Positions 56,450-64,000 of a stretch of DNA of 64,000 nt are shown here, piece after piece. A program made the position numbers and the translations under genes. The notes under the pieces are model-generated. The model had not been told where the DNA came from and searched no databases. It saw nothing but the letters and a program-made list of their open reading frames with translations. The stretch comes from Calliopum simillimum (taxonomy: Eukaryota; Arthropoda; Insecta; Diptera; Lauxaniidae), in contig OX638368.1 of NCBI GenBank assembly GCA_951812925.1, positions 72,946,422 through 73,010,421 on the forward strand, given 5' to 3'. How positions within the stretch are numbered: position 1 is the stretch's first letter; each line of letters begins with the position of its first letter.

Positions 56450-56535
56450 ACCCGCCCGCCGCCGCCGGGATACGAACCCTGGCCCTTCCGAATGGTAGTC
56501 AGATACACATCCTCTGGGCTACTACTTCCGCATAT
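56450..56535 (-). other. tRNA-like sequence on the minus strand
   Basis: On the minus strand TAGCCCAGAGGATGTG (A box) and CCAGGGTTCGTATCCCGG (B box) lie 43 bp apart, the spacing of an ordinary tRNA, with a possible anticodon loop region between. The 3' side is a G/C-rich imperfect repeat (GGCGGCGGGCGGG). It could be a SINE head or a tRNA pseudogene; acceptor pairing is not convincing. Confidence 0.5.
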
Positions 56536-56613
56536 GATGTAGAAGTAAAAAGATTTGTCTGTCCAAAAATATAAATTGTTACTAAAATTATAAAAGTCAA
56601 AATGACTCTTTAT

Positions 56614-57186
56614 TAGGTCCGTTCGTTCAAAAAAAACTTTATAAATACTAGTAAATATTTATAAAGTTTTACCACAAAAAGCGTTCGTTGAAACAAAAAC
56701 TTGATATTTGCGTCACAAAAAATGAGAGAAAAAAACAGCTGATCATTTCCCCTCCAAATAAAAATTTAAATTTTTACCCAGAAAAATTTTTTCTGGGCAA
56801 AACTTGAAGACTGTCAAATAAAAATTATTTGTCAGAAGTTGTTTACATTTTGAAAAAAAAAAATAAAATTTGAAAAATAAATTAAAAGAAAAACGTATTT
56901 CTGTGCTTTGTGTTAACAAAAAAAAAGTTTCATGAAGTTAGGAAAGGATGTTGGTGATTTTTTCAGCACGTTTTAATACACCAAAATAGGTAATTAAATG
57001 TGCAGTAACAGGTGTTCTGACTTTTTTATTTATTTTCTTGGCAGTCTTCAATTTTTTCCCATTTTTGCGTTCGTTGATTTTTTGTGGTGTTTTCAGCTAC
57101 TCAGAGATATTTCTGTTCTTAGTCTCAAAAAATTTTTAATATGACAGTCTTCAAGTTTTACCACAAATTTTCAACGAACGGACCTA
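56614..57186. mobile_element. MITE TAGGTCCGTTCGTT, nested
   Basis: Starts TAGGTCCGTTCGTT and ends AACGAACGGACCTA, with TA at both outer ends as likely target duplication. The interior holds 'cttgaagactgtcaaa' and its mirror near the other end. 573 bp, no ORF. Confidence 0.8.
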
Positions 57187-57536
57187 TTTTTGTGGTACTT
57201 ACCTTACTCGCGTAAGGTGACAATTATGATAATACTCATTTTTGTGCGTGAAAAAAAATTTAAGTTATTTTGACTAGAATCATAAATTCAAAATAACCAC
57301 ACATTTTTTTTCTGAAAGTGCAAATTACCTTACATATAGTCAAATGTAGGAAATTTGTAGTAAATATTCCTTTATTATTTAACTACATTTTATTTGTAAA
57401 TGTGACTTTACGGACCCATCAAATAGTTCATACGTAAGGTAATTTATATTTGAAATTTAGTGTTGATTACTTTAATTTTTCGACTAGCCAATAAAGTAAA
57501 AATTATTATACGTATTTTTCTCCGTGCGAAGAATAT

Positions 57537-57930
57537 CTATACGTACTACAGGAAAAACATCTGAGGCGAATTATCAACAAGCCTTAATTGATGGTTTCCT
57601 GGGACACTCCAGCAATGCTATTGCCAATTTTTAAGATGGTTTGACATTTCATTAACTTTCTCAAAATACGTAAATTTTTATTGGTGACGTGGCAGTGGCG
57701 TAAATCAACAAAACAAACATGCCTAGCGAAGCGGGCAAAGAAGGATAGTAATTTATAAAAACAATAAAAAACACAATTAACACAAATTTATATTTTAACA
57801 AAATATTAGGAATTTTTAAATTTATATAAAATGAAAAATACGGCTTACATTGAGTAACAATTATACTCGCGTTGTGAGTGTCGTTCGTTAACTAAATTGT
57901 TGTTTTGTTTTGTTTCGTGGGTGACGCATA
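57537..57930. other. End of the 127-bp repeat, then no gene recognised
   Basis: 57537-57605 is the severed half of the repeat unit; the rest is AT-rich with nothing recognised. Confidence 0.5.
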
Positions 57931-58490
57931 ATTTTTAACTTGTTTTGTTATGTAGTTTAGTCTTATGTTTGATGGGGGTGTTGATTATTTGTAACATTTC
58001 TATTGTGTACCGTTTTTTGTAGTTTGTCTCTTGTTGCAATATTTTTGTTTCTTCTATGTTGGGAGAGTGTCCCATGGTAGCACAGTGCGCCGCAAGTGCT
58101 GTTTTATTGTCCAATAATCCTTTTCTTCTCTTGTAGTCCGATTTGTGTGCAGCTAATCTTGTCCGTAGTTTCGATTTTGTTATTCCAACATATATTTTAA
58201 TACATATGTTGGATCCGTCTCCATTGCATCCTATCCTGTAAATCAAATTTGATTTGTCTAAATTGTCTAGCTTTGATTTCGTGTTTGGGAATAGTGGTTT
58301 TAGTGTGTTATTAGTTTTTAAGCGATGCTGATTTTATTTTTATCGTAAATGTCGGAATGTACAATTCTATCAGAAAAGCCCGGAACATGTGCCAATGACT
58401 TGTATATTTTTGCTGGTTTATCCAAGATATCTTTTTCAAGCGTTTTAGTCGCGTTTTTTATAATGTCCATCGTAGATTTATATGGGTGAT
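57931..58490 (-). pseudogene. Penelope-like element, GIY-YIG endonuclease end
   Basis: The minus frame 58246-57935 reads IYRIGCNGDGSNICIKIYVG, ITKSKLRTRLAAHKSDYK, KTALAAHCATMGHSPN, and ends NYKKRYTIEMLQIINTP: the C-terminal GIY-YIG nuclease domain of Penelope-like retroelements, with the Arg of RTRLAAH and the ALAAHC block in place. Upstream on the same strand (about 58490-58330) the linker LDKPAKIYKSLAHVPGFSDRI is in a different frame, so there is a frameshift near 58325. The reverse transcriptase is missing. In the family this domain makes the nick that primes reverse transcription. Expected C-terminal end of the protein is near 57935. Confidence 0.85.
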
Positions 58491-58850
58491 TCTCAGATAA
58501 CTGTACTTTTTGTGTCTTCAGTAGGCTTTTTTTTCACAAAAAATGACGCTATAAGTTAGAAACTATGTTTTTCTAATAGAACGGATCAATTTTACCACCA
58601 AATATTTATTGGTCTACTGCAAAAGTTTGCAAATATACCCCAAATGTCACAAACGTGGCATGTCCTACCCCTACTTTTGAAAAACGACCAAAAAACGAAA
58701 ATATAACAGAAAACAATTAACATGTGCTCAGCCGGAAATTTTAAAATATACCAAAAAAAAGTTCTTTCGCAAAAAATCGCATGTAACTTTAAAGACCTTG
58801 ATTTCCTCAAGATATTCAAAGGTTTTTTACTTTTCTTTTCTTAATAGTTT
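58491..58850. other. No gene recognised
   Basis: AT-rich sequence between the Penelope fragment and the ~536-bp tandem array. The frame 58592-58819 (minus) has no motif. Confidence 0.45.
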
Positions 58851-59331
58851 TTCCACAATTTTCCATTAAAGTTTTCCGGCTGAAAAACATACAACTTGCT
58901 ATAATATCGTTACGAAAAGACATTCGTCCATAAAAATACTTGAGGAAATAACCTTTTAATATCCTCAAGTTTCCTCAAGCTTTCCGATTGTTATTTTACC
59001 TTTGGATTTTCCATAATTTTCCCATAAAGGAAAAACACTTTTCGGCTGGGCACATAAAGTTTTAACCGTTTATAGTGTTATTATTCCACAGTTTATCATA
59101 AAATTAATGAAGTAAGTTACAATACAACCTACTCAAATTTCCTCAAGTTACCATACTTTTCTAATTTCCTCAGTTTTCCCACAATTTTCTACCAAAGCTT
59201 TCCGGCTGAAAAATTTTAAATCACGCATAACTTTGATTGTGTCAAATATTTTTAAAAGAAAATTCTTGAGGAAATCAATCTTTCATACACTTAAGTGCTA
59301 TGCATTTTCCGAATTTTACCTCTCTTCTCAG

Positions 59332-60336
59332 CACGGTGAGCTTGAAATGGAGGTATGTGGAGCTAAAATGGATCCAAAATCGGCTAATGCAGAAAGTTTC
59401 TGTATTGTTTCTAGATTATAAAACTGTTAAAATTAAAATCCTAGCTGATCGTCTTGGGAAGTTATGCACATTTTTGTGTTCATGGTATGCACTTGCATAA
59501 AAACCATATAAAATTAAAAAATTGAAGAAAAAAAAAACAGAACAAACAAACATAAAATCAGTTATATTTAATGTATTTTGCAATGCTGAATCCGAATCCA
59601 GCCCTAAAATTGCTGTATCTCATACGGTTTTTGAGATATCTTAGCTTAAACAAGGAAAAAAGACCGTTTTTGCTATATTTTGACGCTATAAAGCTTGAAC
59701 ACGGAACATTTATACGTAGAATCCGATACAATTACTCAAAGCTCTAATCTTTTAAAACCTAATTTAAATTATGTTGATATCTTTATTTTTCTCGGAGATA
59801 TCCTAACCTAAAATGTTGAAAAAGTGCAAAAAACATGTTTTTTCATTATTTCAGTCTACGGTATTTCGGAGAAACATAAAGCTATTGACATAATTTAAAT
59901 GAAGTTTTAAAGAATAAAGATTAGAGCTTTGAGTAATTGTATCGGATTTTACGTATAAATGTTCTATATTCTAGTAATATAGCTTCAAAATATAGCAAAA
60001 ACGTTATTTTTTCCTTGTTTAAGCTAAGATATCTCAAAAACCGTATGAGATACAGCAATTTTAAGGCTGGATTCGGATTCAGCATTGCAAAATACATTAA
60101 ATATAACTGATTTTATATATGTTTGTTCTGTTTTTTTTTCTTAATTTTTTTAATTTTATATGGTTTTCATGCAAGTGCATACCATGAACACAAAAATGTG
60201 CATAACTTCCGAAGACGATCAGCTAGGATTTTAATTTTAACAGTTTTATAATCTAGAAACAATACAGAAACTTTCTGCATTAGCCGATTTTGGATCCATT
60301 TTAGCTCCACGTACCCCCTTTTCAAGCTCCACCGTG
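59332..60336. mobile_element. Hairpin element, CACGGTG family, member 2
   Basis: 1005 bp with inverted arms from CACGGTGAGCTTGAAATGG to its mirror ending CACCGTG, centre near 59835. TCAG flanks both sides (59328-59331 and 60337-60340), and the neighbouring tandem units at 61276 and 61813 show the site with a single TCAG, so the 4-bp duplication is proven within this window. Frames 59300-59500 (plus) and 60167-60358 (minus) are mirror copies in the arms, without motif. Confidence 0.9.
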
Positions 60337-60479
60337 TCAGGTTTCCCACAATTTTCAATCAAAATTTTCCGAGAGAAAAATATCCCCACAACCAAGTTTT
60401 TGAAACTATTGCATACTTGCAGGCTAAAATGTTATAACAGTTTTTATTCCACTAACTTTATTTGTTAATAGGTATAACA

Positions 60480-60880
60480 CAAAACAACAATTATGATATA
60501 TCAATACGTATTAACACACAAATAAAACTGGCAAAAAGTCGGCTTCGCAGCCGGGCAAGGCTGGTGCAGTGGTAACGACTTCTGCTACCAACCTGGAGAT
60601 CCTTGGTTCGTCTCCCGCCCAGACCAAAAACACAAAAAGTTTTCAAACTTGCAATTTTTCAATTATAATTAATTTAGTAAAATAAATATAATTATAATTA
60701 CAACAAAAATAGTCTGATGAGTCTTTGTGGCGAAAGACGAAACATATGTCACTATAGCCGTGTTTTTAATCCGTTCCTTGATTTGTCATAATTATGTGTT
60801 AGAAAAATGCATTGATAGATTTATATGTAAATCGATCTTTGCAAATATATGACTAAAAGTTCAATTAAATAAAAAGAAAA
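60480..60880 (+). mobile_element. tRNA-related SINE, copy B, in an insert of about 400 bp
   Basis: 60507-60640 matches copy A at 33483: 'acacacaaataaaactggca', GTCGGCTTCGC, then GGGCAAGGCTGGTGCAGTGG (A box) and CTTGGTTCGTCTCCCGCCC (B box). The tRNA-like part has GGGC/GCCC ends that can pair. The rest (60650-60880, with 'gtctgatgagtctttgtggc') is absent from the tandem unit and so belongs to the insert, but is not shared with copy A. Confidence 0.7.
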
Positions 60881-61930
60881 ACTTAAGAAAATAAGTTTTC
60901 AACATTCTCTAAATAAGTTTTCAATTTTCTCAAAATAATTATATCATTTTCCTCTCATCAAAGCTTGCCAGTAGTTTTTAATCGAATTTTTCTGCCTGAA
61001 ATACAGTAAATTTCTCATTACTTTGTTATTATTCAATATTTTTCAATGAAAACAAATGCCAACTTTAGTCTTTACTTTCCTTAAGTTTCCTCAAATTACC
61101 ACGCTTTTCTACTTCCCTTAGTTTTCCCACAATTTTCCACCAAAGTTTTCCGGCTGAAAAATCTTAAGTCACGCATAACTTTGATTGTGTTATATATTTT
61201 TGAAAGAAAATTCTTGAGGAAATCAATCTTCTATACACTTTAGTGTTTTGCATTTGCCGAATTTTTCCTCTCTTCTCAGGTTTCCCACAATTTTCAATCA
61301 AAATTTTCCGAGAGAAAAATATTCACACAATGAAGTTTTTGCAACTATTGCATACTTGTAGGCTAAAATGTTAAAACAGTTTTTATTCTGCTAACTTTAC
61401 TTGTTAATATGGAGATATTTTTACAGAAAAACTTAAGAAAATAAGTTTTCAACATTCTCTAAATAAGTTTTCAATTTTCTCAAAACATATCATTTTCCTC
61501 TGGGAAGTTTTCCCATCATTTTCAAATGAACTTTTCTACCTGAAATTCAGTAATTTTCTCATAACTTTGTTATTATTTAATATTTTTCAATGAAAACAAA
61601 AGCAGACTTTAGTCTTTACTTTCCTCAAGTTACCACGCTTTTCTACTTCCCTTAGTTTTCCCACAAATTTCCACCAAAATTTTCCGGCTGAAAAATCTTA
61701 AATCACGCATAACTTTGATTGTGTTAAATATTTTTGAAAGAAAATTCTTGAGGAAATCAATCTTCTATGTATGCATTTAACTGTTTTGCATTTTCCGAAT
61801 TTTTCCGCTCTTCTCAGGTTTCCCACAATTTTCAATCAAAATTTTCCGAGAGAAAAATATTCAGACAATCATGTTTTTGCAACTATTGCATACTTGTATG
61901 CTAAAATGTTATAACAGTTTTTACATTTTG

Positions 61931-62725
61931 AAAATAACCAAGTGGGAATCCTGAAAGTATTTTGAAGTCTGTAAAGAATTTAATTTAAATTTCTAGACCA
62001 AAAATTTGAATTTCGTAAAAATAGTTATGGTAAGAAATTTTTTTTAAATAACCAAGTGGCTGCCCTACAACTATATGATGAATTTTTGAAACGGTAAGTA
62101 AACGATTAAAGACGAAAACCTTTTTTTTTTAGTATAATTTAAGACATGAAAAAAATCAATGGCGAATCTACCAGGTTCGTTCAATTTTAAAAATGTCACA
62201 TTTTTTTAATCGATTTTTTAAGTTTTTTATCCACTGTACACACATGAAAAAACCAAAAATACCGCATTCTTGTATTAAATCGATGAATTTAACTATATGA
62301 TTCTTACATCTGAGGTGTATCATGTGTTCAGCAAACTTATGCAGGATATTGCGGGGAATATTTTTGTATAAAATTTTAGCCCTGTTTAACCAACACATGT
62401 GGGTCATTTTTGCCCTTTTCTTAAAAAGGTACAAAAATGACACCCAAAACACGGAAATATTGGGGAAAAACCACGAGAAACGGGTATTTTTTTTTTAACG
62501 TCTACTTTAAGAATTTTTTTATTATCTCATGTGTTTTTTTTTGTGTCGAACAGTGTTATCAGTTAACTTACGAGAAATTCTTTCATAAAATTTTTGCTCG
62601 AAAGGTTGGTCTCCTAACTTCATATGAACTTAACAGACCACATTATCGTTGGCGTCTATCTTTCGAAATATACATTTTATAGAAAAATTGTTTTTGCAAA
62701 TGTGTGCTTATTTTGAATGTAGAAT
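61931..62725. other. No gene recognised; contains a repeat shared with 32.65-33.01 kb
   Basis: 62200-62440 is inverted, and 62460-62560 direct, relative to 32650-33010. The end of the stretch (62560-62650, 'ttacgagaaatt', 'gttggtct', 'gaacttaacagacc') resembles 63850-63920, partly inverted. No coding signal. Confidence 0.5.
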
Positions 62726-62987
62726 AATTGAGGACTGGCCGTACCAAAGGGCCTAAGTACCATTTTGAGGCAAAAGTAATATCATACTTTTTATGTGCCT
62801 AATAGTCTGTTATTTGACTGTTATAATTTTTTCAACAAAATGCCATCAATTTCACACTTTCAAGAAAATTTTTAGTGAAAACAGAAAACATTTTTATTAA
62901 TTTCTAACAATATGCCACCCGTTTCATATTATGACACTACTTTTTGAAATGGTACTTAGGCCCTTTGGTACGGCCACTCCTCAATTG
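62726..62987. mobile_element. Small TIR element (MITE), copy 2
   Basis: Second copy of 1264-1529 with the same termini (AATTGAGGACTGGCCGTACC...GGTACGGCCACTCCTCAATT) and interior words ('ttatgtgcctaatagtctgt'). A few differences and a short deletion near the right end. Confidence 0.85.
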
Positions 62988-63163
62988 AATAAAATTGTGT
63001 TTGTCCTAAGAATACAGGGTGCTATGTTCGTTATTTCGGTTTGGAGTACCCTGTATAAATTTTTATTTCCACGGTTAAATATCGGTTAATTATCTGGCTA
63101 TATTCTAATCAGAAAATTTTAAGAAAACTGGAGCGATAAATTTTTTCTTTTCATAGTTAATTG
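62988..63163. other. No gene recognised
   Basis: Short AT-rich spacer. Includes 'acagggtgctatgttcg' and 'gtaccctgta' (63016-63056), a possible small inverted pair of mariner-like ends about 40 bp apart; not convincing. Confidence 0.4.
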
Positions 63164-63843
63164 CACAGGTTTACAAAAAAAAAAATGTCATGGCGTTCTG
63201 AATCCGAATCCCGGGTCCGTTTTTTTCCAGTACGTCTGAGAAAAAGTTTTCAAGGTCATATGGAGGTCAAAATGGGGTTCATGTGTCGTTTAGTGATAAA
63301 TTCGCTAAAATTCTGAAACTAATTTTTTTATCATTGAGTTCTTAGTGCTTGAAAAAAAATTTGTGATCAAGAACGGTATCTCGGACCTAGTTTCGGAGAT
63401 ATAGCCATCGGAACCACTATAAGTTTTGAAAAATATTGGTGTCATATGAAGGTATTTTGTTGTTGTTATTGATTTATTTGTTGTTGTAATTGAAAAATTT
63501 ACAAAATTTCAAAAAGGTCATATCTCGAAAACTGTGAATCCAATTGAAAATATGTCTGAAACATTTTTATAGACTGTCAAAATACCTTTCATATGACACC
63601 AATATTTTACAAATCCATCCAGAGGTTTCCAACTTATAGCTGCTTTCATAGAAGATATCCCATATTCTTCTTAAGAACTAAGTACTCAATGATAAAAAAT
63701 TAGTTTCATAATTTTAGCGAATTATTTTTTCTCAAACGTTCTGGAAAAAACGGACCCCGGATTCGGATTCAGGACTTCAAAGTACCTAGGAAACACATAG
63801 TCTGATCAAAACGCCATGAGATTTTTTTTTTTGTAAGCCTGTG
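63164..63843. mobile_element. Hairpin element, CACAGGTTTAC family, copy 2
   Basis: Second copy of 28829-29458: starts CACAGGTTTAC, ends GTAAGCCTGTG, with the same arm words ('atgtcatggcgtt', 'ctgaatccgaatcc', 'aaggtcatatggaggtca'). Its centre holds an extra TTGTTGTTATTG-type stretch (63470-63500). No target duplication recognised. Confidence 0.8.
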
Positions 63844-64000
63844 CTATCGATTAATTTACGGGAAATTCCCCCACAAAAATTTTATCAAAATTTTGAAGTT
63901 GGTCTGTTAAGTTCAGATCTTCAATTTTGTATAGCTAAATTTTGAATTTAAAAAAAAAAAAAAAGAAAAAACATTGATAAATTTATCTATGCTGAACTAA
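63844..64000. other. No gene recognised
   Basis: AT-rich end of the window. The first ~75 bp resemble 62560-62650. Confidence 0.45.

Larger units (their letters stand above)
56240..57536. mobile_element. TIR element CACGGAGAAAAA with CG target duplication
   Basis: Ends CACGGAGAAAAAAAATA and TATTTTTCTCCGTG. The host repeat reads TCAAAACGAAGAATATC where uninterrupted (56128-56145); here it reads TCAAAACG, element, CGAAGAATATC, so the duplicated target is CG. It includes a tRNA-like stretch (56450-56535) and a nested MITE (56614-57186). Words such as 'accttac' recur inverted near both ends. No transposase. Confidence 0.8.
58851..61930. repeat. Tandem array, period about 536 bp, interrupted twice
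   Basis: Anchors: CCGGCTGAAAAA at 58877 (diverged), 59212, 61150 and 61684; AAAACTTAAGAAAATAAG at about 60888 and 61426; CTCTTCTCAGGTTTCCC at 61269 and 61806. Periods are 534-538 bp. The first full unit is longer because it has been hit by the hairpin at 59332-60336 and by the SINE-bearing insert at about 60480-60880; subtracting them restores the period. Confidence 0.8.

Noticed and set aside
60540..60630. Functional tRNA gene
   Set aside because: The boxes are good but the repeat has a relative at 33483 with the same non-tRNA upstream part, so a SINE is the better reading; no clear anticodon stem.
63010..63058. A 40-bp mini element with ACAGGGTGCTATG and GTACCCTGTA ends
   Set aside because: Too short and imperfect; only the CAGGGT/ACCCTG tips match.

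Overview
This is a gene-poor, AT-rich stretch of a eukaryotic, almost certainly insect (cyclorrhaphan fly-like) genome. The evidence is two BEL/Pao LTR retrotransposons, a Penelope-like fragment, a non-LTR (LINE) 3' end finishing in repeated CTAACC, a mariner relic, a Harbinger transposase with a 50-bp intron, an endonuclease-bearing Helitron (Helentron type), and many CATA/GTAT microsatellites typical of flies. The species cannot be fixed from the sequence. I found no convincing host gene, no intact transposon gene set and no bacterial-type operon, CRISPR array or rRNA.

Layout. 0-3 kb: LINE 3' end, a small TIR element whose sister lies at 62.7 kb, and one end of a TIR element with subterminal repeats. 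3.19-11.51 kb: complete BEL element 1 on the minus strand, with both LTRs and a 5-bp target duplication AAAAT; it carries an extra GC-rich gag/protease-like ORF where an env gene would sit. 11.5-14.8 kb: no gene, but a probable non-autonomous Helentron 3' end followed by a 142-bp tandem repeat. 14.85-26.59 kb: complete BEL element 2 on the minus strand (target duplication CATAG), split by a 2-kb TIR element in its leader (itself hit by an internally deleted mariner) and by a 1.6-kb tandem/inverted repeat in its 5' LTR. 26.6-36.3 kb: a run of hairpin (foldback) elements, three of them back to back, with a second copy of the third. 36.3-38.3 kb: an 842-bp tandem duplication through a PHD-finger-like ORF, cut by the 3' end of a Helentron. 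38.2-42.5 kb: Helentron Rep, Pif1 helicase and endonuclease on the minus strand, all damaged. 42.5-53.2 kb: a 10.7-kb inverted-repeat element whose ends are 142-bp tandem arrays (7 units on one side, 4 on the other), resembling Drosophila Foldback, with further elements nested inside. 53.2-53.6 kb: Harbinger transposase N-terminal part. 55.7-64 kb: a 127-bp repeat array hit by a TIR element, a Penelope-like GIY-YIG fragment, a ~536-bp tandem array hit by a hairpin element and a SINE, and second copies of hairpins seen earlier.

How it fits together. The window is a nest of mobile elements, and the nesting order can often be read directly. Uninterrupted copies of target repeats give pre-insertion sites at 61276 and 61813 (4-bp duplication TCAG) and at 56128 (2-bp duplication CG). 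Nearly every protein-coding remnant has stops, frameshifts or deleted catalytic segments, so none looks autonomous. The most noteworthy items are the Foldback-like 10.7-kb palindrome, the CACGGTG hairpin family with 4-bp target duplications, the repeated tRNA-like promoter boxes (one pair inside a hairpin element), and the endonuclease Helentron with its probable HINE relative.
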